Below, piece after piece: positions 35,695-47,224 of a stretch of DNA of 64,000 nucleotides. Within the stretch, counting starts at the first letter, position 1. The number at the start of each line of letters is the position of its first letter. The notes beneath the pieces were generated by a model. It was not told the DNA's origin. It saw nothing but the letters and a program-made list of their open reading frames with translations, and searched no databases. Both the position numbers and the translations under genes were made by a program. The DNA comes from Arthrobacter mobilis (GTDB lineage: Bacteria; Actinomycetota; Actinomycetes; Actinomycetales; Micrococcaceae): the NCBI RefSeq assembly GCF_012395835.1, contig NZ_JAAZSQ010000002.1, forward strand, positions 241,015 to 305,014, given 5' to 3'.

Positions 35695-36459
35695 TCAGGA
35701 ACTTGGGTTCCACACGGCCAGTTCCGCGAGCCGGCCGGGCTCGACGACGACGATGCGGTCCCGTTCCGTGCGGACGACGCCGGCTTCGCGCAGCTCGCGC
35801 AGGATCCGCACCACCACTTCCCGGACCGAGCCGACCGCCTCGGCGAGTTCCTGCTGGGTGGTATGCACGGCCAGCTCGGGCCCGGCCCCCGGCCAGGCCG
35901 CCGGCAGGACCGGCTGGCCGCCGTCGTCATTGCCGGCGGCCAGGTCCAGCAGGTGCCGGGCCACGCGCTGGCGCACCGAGGTGAAGGCGCTGCCCGGGAT
36001 TTCGGCCATGAACCCGAGCACTCGCTCGCTGAGCTCGCGCAGGAACGCATGGGCCACCGGCAGTTCGCGCGCGGCCGCGGCCCGGGCCCGGCCGGCCGCC
36101 AGCTGCAGCAGGCTCGTGTCGGTCAGCGCCACCGCGCTCGCCGGCAGGGCAAAATGTGGGGCAAACAGGGACACCACGCCGATCAGGGCGCCGCGGCGGC
36201 AGTAGCGCACGGTGATCGTCCGGCCGTCCGGGGCGGTGGCATAGAACTTCAGCAGTCCGGAGACCACCAGTTCCAGGTGCGCCGCGGTATCGCCCTCGCG
36301 GTGGGTCATGGTGCCCGCCGGGACCAGGATGCGCGTAGTACCGTACAGGAGCTCATCCAGCAGCGGTTCGGGAAGCCCGCCCAGTTGCGACGCAGCCACG
36401 GCCTGGCGCGTCAGGCTGTCCGCGGACCAGACCCGGCCCGGGCCGGCCTCCGCCGTCAT
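35695..36459 (-). CDS. Crp/Fnr-family transcriptional regulator
   Basis: This 254-residue regulator has an N-terminal cyclic-nucleotide-binding-like beta domain (about 25-145) and a C-terminal winged helix (TTQQELAEAVGSVREVVVRIL, about 192-212). The N-terminal half lacks a Cys cluster for an iron-sulfur centre, so it is not a classical FNR. The ATG overlaps the aconitase stop (ATGA), and its 3' end abuts the broken molybdoenzyme gene, so all three belong to one transcript. It may link aconitase expression to redox or metabolic state; that is inferred from position only. Confidence 0.88.
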   Translation of the reverse strand: MTAEAGPGRVWSADSLTRQAVAASQLGGLPEPLLDELLYGTTRILVPAGTMTHREGDTAAHLELVVSGLLKFYATAPDGRTITVRYCRRGALIGVVSLFAPHFALPASAVALTDTSLLQLAAGRARAAAARELPVAHAFLRELSERVLGFMAEIPGSAFTSVRQRVARHLLDLAAGNDDGGQPVLPAAWPGAGPELAVHTTQQELAEAVGSVREVVVRILRELREAGVVRTERDRIVVVEPGRLAELAVWNPSS

Positions 36460-38396
36460 CGCCGGGCCGCCGTATATGGAATTCTGCCCCCTGCCAGCAC
36501 CATGGCCACCTGGCGCTCCGAGAGTCGGTGCTTCAGCACGATCGCCTGCCCGTCCAGCTCTGCGCCGATGTCCGTGCCCGGCCGCAGGGCACGCAGGCCC
36601 CTGAACGCCAGCACGCTGCCGGGACGGAGGGCGTTGTAGTCTGCCGGCCGGGCGAACTCCAGCGGAAGGATGCCGAAGTTGGCCAGGTTCTGCCAATGGA
36701 TCCGGGCAAAGGATCTGGCGACGACGACCCGCAGCCCCAGATAGCGCGGGGCGATTACGGCGTGCTCGCGCGACGATCCCTGCCCGTAATTCTCCCCGCC
36801 CACGACGGCGTGCCCCGCCCCCGCTGCCCGGGCCCGCTCCGGGTAGTCGGCGGCGATCCTGCTGAAGCTGAACTCGGCGATTTTGGGAATGTTGCTGCGG
36901 TAGGGCAGCACCTGGGCGCCGGCGGGCATGATCTCGTCGGTGGACACATTGTCGCCCATCTTCAGCAGCACCGGCAGTTCCAGCTCGTCCGGCAGCGGGT
37001 CGAAGTCCGGCAGCGAGGAGATATTGGCGCCCTTCACCAGTTCCACGTCCCGGGCCTGGTCCCGGGGCAGCGGCGGCTGCAGCATGGCGGTGTTGCTGCT
37101 GTAGCGGCCCGGCAGGTCCGGCCGCGGGTAGCCGAGCCCCAAATCGCGGCCCAGGTCCCTCGGGTCCGTGATCACCCCGGTCAGCGCCGCGGCGGCGGCT
37201 GTCTCCGGGGAGCAGAGCCAGACGGCGTCTTCCCGGGTGCCCGAGCGGCCCGGAAAATTGCGCGGCACGGTGCGCAGGCTGTTGCGTCCGGTGGCCGGGG
37301 CCTGTCCCATGCCGATGCAGCCCATGCAGCCGGCCTGGTGGATGCGTGCGCCGGCCTGGATGAGCTGGAAGAGCCAGCCGCCCTTGGCCAGGTCCTGCAG
37401 CAGCTCCCGCGACGTGGGATTCACATCGACGGAGACCTGCGGGTGGGTCTGCCGGCCGGCCAGGATCTCGGCCACCACCGCGAAGTCCCTCAGCCCCGGA
37501 TTGGCCGAGGAGCCGACGACCACCTGGAAGACCTCCTCCCCGGCCGCCTCGCGCACCGGCACCACGTTGCCGGGGGAGGAGGGCCGGGCGATCAGCGGTT
37601 CCAGGCCGGACAGGTCGATAGTCTCGGTGTCGTCGTAGCCGGCGTCCGGATCGGCCGCCAGCTCGCGGAAGTCCTGCGGGCGGCCCACTGCCCGCAGATA
37701 GTCCCGAACGGCGCCGTCGGCCGGGAAGACGCTCGTGGTGGCACCAAGCTCCGCGCCCATGTTCGCGATCACGTGCCGGTCCATCGCCGTCAGGTGCGCC
37801 AGCCCGGGGCCGTAGTATTCGATGATGCGGCCGGTCCCGCCCTTGACGTCGTGGCGGCGCAGCAGCTCCAGGATCACGTCCTTGGCCGAGACCCAGTCCG
37901 GCAGCTTCCCGGTCAGCTCCACGCCCCAGATCCGGGGCATGGCCAGGTACAGCGGGTCGCCGGCCATGGCCATCGCCACCTCCAGACCGCCGACGCCGAT
38001 GGCCAGCATGCCCAGGGCGCCGGCGGCGCAGGTATGCGAATCGGAGCCGGCCAACGAGGCCCCGGGCCGGCCGAAGCGGGCCTGGTGCACCGGGTGCGAG
38101 ACGCCGTTGCCGGGTTTGGAGAACCAGAGGCCGAAGCGCTGGGCGGCCGAAAGCAGGAAGAGGTGGTCTTCGGGGTTCTTTTCGTCGGTCTGCAGCAGGT
38201 TGTGGTCCACGTACTGGGCGGACAGCTCGGTCCTGACCTGGTCCAGGCCGAGCGCTTCCAGCTCCAGCATCACCATAGTGCCGGTGGCGTCCTGGGTCAG
38301 GGTCTGGTCGATCCGGAGCCCGATCTCGGTTCCCGGCGTCATCCCGCCGCTGACCAGGTGCTCGCTGATGAGTTTTTGCGCAAGGTTTTGTCCCAT
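36456..38396 (-). CDS. Aconitate hydratase (monomeric, about 650-residue type)
   Basis: This 646-residue 4Fe-4S lyase interconverts citrate and isocitrate or a related substrate. The cluster cysteines are in SDSHTCAAG (near 118) and HQAGCMGCIGMG (near 355). The C-terminal swivel domain carries GENYGQGSSREHAV. At this length it belongs to the shorter aconitase/homoaconitase-like group (PRK07229 type), not to the AcnA type of about 900 residues, so it is probably a second aconitase. GAGAAGG precedes the ATG, and TAGCAT on the minus strand about 52 bases upstream is a possible -10. It is divergent from a VOC gene. Confidence 0.9.
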   Translation of the reverse strand: MGQNLAQKLISEHLVSGGMTPGTEIGLRIDQTLTQDATGTMVMLELEALGLDQVRTELSAQYVDHNLLQTDEKNPEDHLFLLSAAQRFGLWFSKPGNGVSHPVHQARFGRPGASLAGSDSHTCAAGALGMLAIGVGGLEVAMAMAGDPLYLAMPRIWGVELTGKLPDWVSAKDVILELLRRHDVKGGTGRIIEYYGPGLAHLTAMDRHVIANMGAELGATTSVFPADGAVRDYLRAVGRPQDFRELAADPDAGYDDTETIDLSGLEPLIARPSSPGNVVPVREAAGEEVFQVVVGSSANPGLRDFAVVAEILAGRQTHPQVSVDVNPTSRELLQDLAKGGWLFQLIQAGARIHQAGCMGCIGMGQAPATGRNSLRTVPRNFPGRSGTREDAVWLCSPETAAAAALTGVITDPRDLGRDLGLGYPRPDLPGRYSSNTAMLQPPLPRDQARDVELVKGANISSLPDFDPLPDELELPVLLKMGDNVSTDEIMPAGAQVLPYRSNIPKIAEFSFSRIAADYPERARAAGAGHAVVGGENYGQGSSREHAVIAPRYLGLRVVVARSFARIHWQNLANFGILPLEFARPADYNALRPGSVLAFRGLRALRPGTDIGAELDGQAIVLKHRLSERQVAMVLAGGRIPYTAARR

Positions 38397-38553
38397 GGCC
38401 TTCTCCGTCCAGGCCCGGGGCCGTCACCGGCAGCGGGCCCTGTTCCCATGCTAGGCCTGCAGGAACGATGGCGCGAGGGGCCTCTGGCGGGTGCGGCACG
38501 TCCGTGCCATCGTGGAACGTGTTCATCCGGCCGGTCCGTCAAAGGAGAGCACC

Positions 38554-38931
38554 ATGTTCGTTGCCAAAGGCGCCCTGAGCAGTTTCAGCGTCAATGACAT
38601 CCCTGCCGCAAGACAGTTCTATGGCCGCACCCTCGGGCTCACGGTGGCCGACGGCGGCATGGGTACCTTGGACCTCACGTTGCCCGGCGGCGGGAAGGTC
38701 CTGGTCTATCCCAAGGACAATCATGAACCGGCCACCTTCACCGTCCTGAATTTTTTGGTGGAGGATGTGGACGCAGCTGTCCAGCAGCTCAACGACCTGG
38801 GAGTGCAGACCAAGATTTACGACGACCCCGGCCTGCCCACCGATGACCGCGGCATCATGCGCGCTGAAGGACTGGAAATTGCCTGGTTCAAGGACCCGGC
38901 CGGCAATGTGCTCGCGGTCCTGAAGGACTAA
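38554..38931 (+). CDS. VOC/glyoxalase superfamily protein
   Basis: This 125-residue single-domain vicinal-oxygen-chelate protein has beta-alpha-beta-beta-beta repeats seen as NDIPAARQFYGRTLGLTVAD and, in the second half, FLVEDVDAAVQQLNDLGV and WFKDPAGNVLAVL. VOC proteins bind a metal and act as isomerases, dioxygenases or resistance proteins, and the substrate is unknown. AAAGGAG lies seven bases before the ATG at 38554. It is divergent from aconitase, and its end lies 37 bases from the convergent siderophore ATPase gene. Confidence 0.87.
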   Translation: MFVAKGALSSFSVNDIPAARQFYGRTLGLTVADGGMGTLDLTLPGGGKVLVYPKDNHEPATFTVLNFLVEDVDAAVQQLNDLGVQTKIYDDPGLPTDDRGIMRAEGLEIAWFKDPAGNVLAVLKD

Positions 38932-38968
38932 GGCCCGGGAGGGAATCCCAGCCGCCGCGGGCCCGGCC

Positions 38969-39727
38969 TCAGGCGAAGTAGACGCCGATCCGGTTGCCGG
39001 CGATTTCCTCGATCCGGATGTCGATGTCGTAGACCTCCCGCAGTACCTCCGGCTGCATGATCTGCCCCGGCGTGCCCTGGTGCAGCAGCCGGCCGCCGCG
39101 CATGGCCAGGATGGTGTCCGAGTAGCAGGACGCGAAGTTGATGTCGTGGATGACCACCACCACCGTCTTGCCCAGCTCGTCAGCCAGCCGGCGCAGCAGG
39201 CGCATCATCTCCACCGAATGCTTCATGTCCAGGTTGTTCAGCGGCTCGTCCAGCAGCAGGTACTCGGTGTCCTGCGCCAGGACCATGGCGATGAAGGCCC
39301 GCTGGCGCTGGCCCCCGGAGAGTTCGTCGACGAACTTGTCCGCCAGCGGCAGCAGGTCCAGTTGTTCCAAGGCGCGCTCGATATGCCCGCGGTCCTCGAC
39401 AGTGGGCCGGCCGCCCGAGTGGGGGAAACGGCCGAAGGCCACAAGGTCCCGGACCTTCAGGCGCATGGTCAGGTGGTTTTCCTGCCGCAGGATCGCCATG
39501 GTCCTGGCCAGCTGCCGGCTCGGGGTTGCGGCCACGTCCAGGCCGCCCACGGCCACGGTGCCGGCATCCATCGGCTGCAGCCGGGAGATCAGCGACAACA
39601 GCGTGGACTTGCCGGCGCCGTTGGGGCCGATGATGGAGGTGACGCCGCCGGAGGGGATGCCGGCGGTGACATCGTCCACCACCCGGGCGGTGCCGTAGGA
39701 CTTGCAGACGCCGGAGAGCCGGATCAC
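38969..39727 (-). CDS. Iron-siderophore ABC transporter, ATP-binding protein
   Basis: This 252-residue ATPase is of the FepC/YclP type. It has Walker A GPNGAGKST (near 32), the signature LSGGQRQR (near 137) and Walker B YLLLDEPLNNLD (near 157). It energises import through the two permeases encoded upstream. GTG at 39727 overlaps the permease stop by four bases and is chosen because ABC homology begins immediately (MIRLSGVCKSYG). It is the last gene of the binding protein-permease-permease-ATPase operon, in the same order of functions as the Bacillus yclNOPQ type. Confidence 0.94.
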   Translation of the reverse strand: MIRLSGVCKSYGTARVVDDVTAGIPSGGVTSIIGPNGAGKSTLLSLISRLQPMDAGTVAVGGLDVAATPSRQLARTMAILRQENHLTMRLKVRDLVAFGRFPHSGGRPTVEDRGHIERALEQLDLLPLADKFVDELSGGQRQRAFIAMVLAQDTEYLLLDEPLNNLDMKHSVEMMRLLRRLADELGKTVVVVIHDINFASCYSDTILAMRGGRLLHQGTPGQIMQPEVLREVYDIDIRIEEIAGNRIGVYFA

Positions 39728-40737
39728 TTCAGGTAACCCTTCAGCAGCAGGAACAGGAACAGGATGCCGCCGGCGAATTCGATCAGGATGCTCAGCGCGG
39801 TATCGAAGCCGAACACCTTCTCCAGCACCAGCTGGCCGCCGATCAGCGCCACCGCGCCCAGCAGGGACACGGCCGGCAGCAGCCAGCGGTGGGAGTAGTC
39901 GCGGCAGAGCTGGTACCCGAGGGTCACCACCAGCAGGCCGAAGAACGTCACCGGACCTACCAGCGCGGTGGAGACGGCCACCAGGACCGAGCACATCACC
40001 AGCACCCAGGTGACGATGCGCCGGTGGTTCACACCCAGGTTCACGGCGGTTTCCCGGCCCAGCGCCAGCACGTCCAGGGTGTGGCGCAGCCGCCAGGCCG
40101 CCGCCGCGACCGTTCCGACCACGGCCGCCGAGACCCACAACAGGACCGGATCCACCTGGTTGAAGGAGGCAAAGAACAAATCCTGCAGGATGATGAATTC
40201 GCTGGGGTCCATCAGTCGCTGCAGCAGGGAGGATGCCCCGCGCAGGAGCGTGCCGAGCACGATCCCGACCAGCAGCATCAGGTGCAGCGACTGGGTGCCG
40301 CCGGTGAACAGCCAGCGGTAGAGCAGTCCGGAGCAGAGCACCATCAGCAGCACCTCGACGGCGAACTTGCCTGCCGCCGGTGCCGTGGCCAGCGCGCTGC
40401 CTCCCACGGCGAAGACAACGGCCGTCTGGATGAACAGGTACAGGGCGTCGAAGCCCATGATGGAGGGGGTGAGGATCCGGTTGGCCGTCACGGTCTGGAA
40501 CATCAGGGTGGACAGGCCCACGGCCACCGCCACCAGCAGCATCGCCCCGACCTTCACTGCGCGCAGGGGCAGGATGTAGCCGAGGTTGCCGCGCAGGTCC
40601 ACGGTCATGAAGAGCACGACGGCGGCGAGCGTTGCCGCGGCGAGTACGGCGAGCACGACGGCGGGGGAGGGGGTGCGCCGCAGCGGGCCCCGGCGGCGCA
40701 GCTCTGCCGGGGACGGCAGGCCGGTAGCGTCAGCCAC
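39724..40737 (-). CDS. Iron-siderophore ABC transporter, permease (FecCD family)
   Basis: This is a 337-residue FecCD-type permease with about nine to ten hydrophobic segments. It shows NRILTPSIMGFDALYLF (near 94), the coupling-helix region ALGRETAVNLGVNHRR (near 230), and GPVTFFGLLVVTLGYQL. GTG at 40737 overlaps the previous permease's stop by eight bases and is preferred over farther upstream in-frame starts that would add an unrelated Cys/Arg-rich tail. It pairs with the other permease to form the membrane channel. Confidence 0.92.
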   Translation of the reverse strand: MADATGLPSPAELRRRGPLRRTPSPAVVLAVLAAATLAAVVLFMTVDLRGNLGYILPLRAVKVGAMLLVAVAVGLSTLMFQTVTANRILTPSIMGFDALYLFIQTAVVFAVGGSALATAPAAGKFAVEVLLMVLCSGLLYRWLFTGGTQSLHLMLLVGIVLGTLLRGASSLLQRLMDPSEFIILQDLFFASFNQVDPVLLWVSAAVVGTVAAAAWRLRHTLDVLALGRETAVNLGVNHRRIVTWVLVMCSVLVAVSTALVGPVTFFGLLVVTLGYQLCRDYSHRWLLPAVSLLGAVALIGGQLVLEKVFGFDTALSILIEFAGGILFLFLLLKGYLK

Positions 40738-41797
40738 GTCCGGCTCCCTTGCGTTTCGGGCGGCCGCGCAGCAGCAGGAGGAGGAAAACCGCCGCGCCGG
40801 CCACCGACATGACCATGCCGACCGGGACCTCATAGGGGTAGCGGATGGTGCGCCCGAGGATGTCGCAGACGAGCACGAAGCCGGCTCCGAAGACGGCCGT
40901 CCACGGTACGGCCCGGCGCAGGTTGTCCCCGAAGAGCAGCGAGACGAGGTTGGGCACCACCAGACCCAGGAACGGCACGGCGCCGACGGTGGTGACCACG
41001 ATGGCGGAGATCAGCGCGACCAGCACCAGGCCCAGGCGCATGGTCGCCTTGTAGTTCATGCCCAGGTTGGTGGTGAAGTCTGCACCCATGCCCGCGACAG
41101 TGAAGCGGTCCGCGGCGATGTAGCCGGCGACGGTGAGCGCGGCGACGATCCAGAGCAGTTCGTAGCGCCCGCGCAGCACCCCCGAAAAGTCCCCGATCAT
41201 CCAGTTGTTCAGCGTCTGCAGCAGGTCGAAGCGGTAGGCGAAGAAGGTGGTAACGGACCCGGTCACCCCGCCGAGCATGATGCCGGTCAGCGGCACCAGC
41301 AAGGTGCTGCGGGCCGGGAGCCGGCGCAGCACCGCCAGGAACAGCGCCGTCCCGGCCAGGGCGAAGCCGCCGGCGACGCCCATCTTGGCCATCAGCGGGG
41401 CGGCCGGGGCGAGCACGGTGACCACCAGGATGCCCAAGGTGGCGGACTCGACCGTGCCCACTGTCGAAGGTTCGACAAAGCGGTTGCGCGCCATCAGCTG
41501 CATGATCAGCCCGGCCACCGCGACGGCGGTACCGGCCAGGATCACGGCGAGGGTGCGCGGTACGCGGGAAATCCAGAAAATATCCCAGGTGTCCTGGTGC
41601 CCTGCCAGCATGGCAGGCAGGGAGACATCGGATACGCCGATGAACATGCTGGCTGCCGCGAGGACAACAATCCCCAGGCCGGCGGCCACCAGCAGGACGG
41701 CCTCGCGCCGCGGCCCGCTGCGCGCGGCTGCGCGGCCGGCCGCAGCGGACGCCGGTGCGTCCGCTGTGGCCGGCCGGTTGACGGCGGGGGCTGCCAT
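40730..41797 (-). CDS. Iron-siderophore ABC transporter, permease (FecCD family)
   Basis: This 355-residue permease has the FecCD hallmarks WISRVPRTLAVILAGTAVAVAG (near 75), NRFVEPSTVGTVESATLG (near 104) and PFLGLVVPNLVSLLFGDNLRR (near 274). An Ala/Arg-rich cytoplasmic N terminus of about 30 residues precedes the first membrane segment. It starts 20 bases after the binding-protein stop and overlaps the next permease gene. Confidence 0.93.
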   Translation of the reverse strand: MAAPAVNRPATADAPASAAAGRAAARSGPRREAVLLVAAGLGIVVLAAASMFIGVSDVSLPAMLAGHQDTWDIFWISRVPRTLAVILAGTAVAVAGLIMQLMARNRFVEPSTVGTVESATLGILVVTVLAPAAPLMAKMGVAGGFALAGTALFLAVLRRLPARSTLLVPLTGIMLGGVTGSVTTFFAYRFDLLQTLNNWMIGDFSGVLRGRYELLWIVAALTVAGYIAADRFTVAGMGADFTTNLGMNYKATMRLGLVLVALISAIVVTTVGAVPFLGLVVPNLVSLLFGDNLRRAVPWTAVFGAGFVLVCDILGRTIRYPYEVPVGMVMSVAGAAVFLLLLLRGRPKRKGAGRG

Positions 41798-41817
41798 GAC
41801 GTGTTCCGGCAGCCGGG

Positions 41818-42759
41818 CTAGAGGGCGGCCTCGACGTCGCCGACCATCGCCGGGAGGTTGTTCAGGCCGTAGCCGACGTTGTACCAGGAGGTGGCGTCCA
41901 GGGGGACGATCCTGCCGTTCCTGACCGCATTGGTGGACTTGACCAGGTCATTGTCCAGGACGGCGGCGGCGGCCTCGCCCTCGGTGCCCATCGCGGCATC
42001 GCGGTCGACAACGAAGAGCAGGTCCGGGTTGGTCTCCTTCACGAACTCGAAGGAGACGGACTCGCCGTGCGCACCGTCGGCCTTGACCTCGGCAGCGGTC
42101 GGGACGCCGAGCACGTCATGGACCAGGCCGAAGCGGGAGCCGGCGCCGTAGGCGGTGACCTCGCCGCCGGAGGTCAGCAGGATCAGGCCCTTGCCGGCAT
42201 CGGCGGCCTTGGCCCTGGTCTCTTCGATCTGCGCGTCGATGGCCGCCAGCTTTTCGCTGACGAGGTCCTCGGCCTCGAAGATCCTGCCCAGGTTTTCTGC
42301 CTGCCCGGTGAAGGACTCCAGCGCCCTGGCCTGGTCGATGGACAGGTCGATGGTGGGGGCGATCTTGCTCAGTTCCTCGTAGGCGCCGGCGGTGCGGCCG
42401 GAGATGATGATCAGGTCCGGGGCGCCGGCGGAGATGGCCTCGAAGTCAGGTTCCTTCATCGAGCCGATCTTGGTGTACTTCCCGTCCTCGTACTTGGACA
42501 GGGACTCGGGGAACACTGCTTCCGGCACCCCGTCGGCCTCCAGGCCCAGGGCGTCGAGGGAATCCAGCACGCCCAGATCGAAGGAGTAGACAGTCTCCGG
42601 GTTGACCGGAACGGCGGTGGAGCCTTGCGCATGCTCGATCGTCACGGTTTCGCCCGCGGCCGCGGCGGAGGCCCCTGCCTCCTGGCCGCAGGCGCTCAGG
42701 GCGAGCAGGGAGAAAGCAGCCGATGCGGCCAGCAGGCGGGACTTGACTGTCGTATTCAC
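41818..42759 (-). CDS. Iron-siderophore-binding lipoprotein (FatB/YclQ-like)
   Basis: This 313-residue class III solute-binding protein has a lipoprotein signal (KSRLLAASAAFSLLALSAC, lipidated Cys near 24). Its periplasmic-binding-fold domain includes HAQGSTAVPVNPETVYSFD and SWYNVGYGLNNLPAMV, resembling FatB/CeuE/YclQ proteins that bind catecholate siderophores such as petrobactin. GTG at 42759 has GGAG eight bases upstream. As the first gene of the operon it lies about 100 bases downstream of an iron box. It acts on the outer membrane face and delivers ferri-siderophore to the two permeases. Confidence 0.93.
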   Translation of the reverse strand: MNTTVKSRLLAASAAFSLLALSACGQEAGASAAAAGETVTIEHAQGSTAVPVNPETVYSFDLGVLDSLDALGLEADGVPEAVFPESLSKYEDGKYTKIGSMKEPDFEAISAGAPDLIIISGRTAGAYEELSKIAPTIDLSIDQARALESFTGQAENLGRIFEAEDLVSEKLAAIDAQIEETRAKAADAGKGLILLTSGGEVTAYGAGSRFGLVHDVLGVPTAAEVKADGAHGESVSFEFVKETNPDLLFVVDRDAAMGTEGEAAAAVLDNDLVKSTNAVRNGRIVPLDATSWYNVGYGLNNLPAMVGDVEAAL

Positions 42760-42860
42760 GGTGGACTCCGTAGCAGGTCGGGTCCGGAGGCCAACTGCCC
42801 ACCCCCGGCATTAGATGACAAGAATGTGATTTATTTCCGCGCGCTCCTTGAAGCTATCCG

Positions 42861-42879
42861 TTAGGTAAGCCTTACCGCA
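42861..42879. promoter_or_regulatory. DtxR/IdeR-type iron box upstream of the siderophore operon
   Basis: TTAGGTAAGCCTTACCGCA closely matches the 19-bp dyad bound by DtxR/IdeR repressors (TTAGGTTAGSCTAACCTAA), with GGTAAG/CTTACC as a perfect inner dyad. It lies about 100 bases upstream of the binding-protein GTG, consistent with iron repression of the ABC operon. The 350-bp gap between this operon and groES also holds two CIRCE elements and no gene. Confidence 0.82.
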
Positions 42880-42944
42880 AATCCTGCATTCGTGAGGTAA
42901 ACCATGGCCCGGGCGGCTGTCGTACCGCGGCCGGACGGGCTCCG

Positions 42945-42971
42945 CTGGCACTCACCTTGACCGAGTGCTAA
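42945..42971. promoter_or_regulatory. CIRCE element 1 (HrcA operator) of groES
   Basis: CTGGCACTC, nine bases, then GAGTGCTAA: the right arm is perfect and the left arm matches 7 of 9 to the CIRCE consensus. It overlaps the -35 TTGACC at 42957-42962; a -10-like TAGAGT lies at 42981-42986. Confidence 0.88.
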
Positions 42972-42991
42972 TCCTTCTCATAGAGTCGCTG

Positions 42992-43018
42992 TTAGCACTC
43001 TCCCCGCGAGGGTGCTAA
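42992..43018. promoter_or_regulatory. CIRCE element 2 (HrcA operator) of groES
   Basis: TTAGCACTC, nine bases, then GGGTGCTAA: one mismatch to the CIRCE consensus. It lies just downstream of the predicted promoter, at the transcription start region. Two CIRCE copies before groES are usual in high-GC Actinobacteria. Confidence 0.93.
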
Positions 43019-43110
43019 CCCCCTTCAAGGAAGCCCGCCGGCACCGCGACGACGGCAGGACGTCCTTGGCAACTGAACCTATTCGTAGCTCATGCAAAGG
43101 AGAGAGCCGA

Positions 43111-43407
43111 GTGTCGGTCTCCATCAAGCCTCTTGAGGATCGTATTGTTGTCCAGCCGCTCGAAGCAGAGCAGACCACGGCCTCCGGCCTGGTCATCCCG
43201 GACACCGCCAAGGAGAAGCCGCAGGAAGGCAAGGTTGTCGCAGTAGGACCGGGCCGTGTCGATGACAACGGCAACCGCGTGCCGGTCGACGTGGCCGAAG
43301 GCGACGTCGTCATCTACTCCAAGTACGGTGGAACCGAGGTCAAGTTCGGCGGCGAGGAGTACCTCGTGCTGTCCGCCCGCGACGTGCTGGCCGTCGTCAC
43401 CAAGTAG
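43111..43407 (+). CDS. groES: Co-chaperonin GroES
   Basis: GroES caps the GroEL folding chamber. The 98-residue product starts [20 protein letters not shown] and has the mobile-loop region [19 protein letters not shown] and the C-terminal [12 protein letters not shown]. The GTG start has AAAGGAGAG seven or eight bases upstream; the frame is open earlier but enters the CIRCE region. It is heat-regulated through two CIRCE elements. A canonical terminator hairpin separates it from groEL. Confidence 0.98.
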   Translation: MSVSIKPLEDRIVVQPLEAEQTTASGLVIPDTAKEKPQEGKVVAVGPGRVDDNGNRVPVDVAEGDVVIYSKYGGTEVKFGGEEYLVLSARDVLAVVTK

Positions 43408-43417
43408 TTTTCCTCGT

Positions 43418-47138
<3,721 letters not shown>

Positions 47139-47171
47139 GACCGAAGGCACGGCGCGGCGGGCGCGCACGGA

Positions 47172-47208
47172 CAGCGGGCGGGTTCCCCGAAGGGGGACCC
47201 GCCCGCTG
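47172..47208. terminator. Bidirectional terminator between guaB and the protease-nuclease gene
   Basis: A 17-bp stem with one G-T pair (47172-47188 with 47192-47208) closes a three-base GAA loop. It lies 34 bases after the guaB stop and 17 bases before the stop of the convergent gene. Confidence 0.85.
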
Positions 47209-47224
47209 CGTGTTCCGGGGTCCG

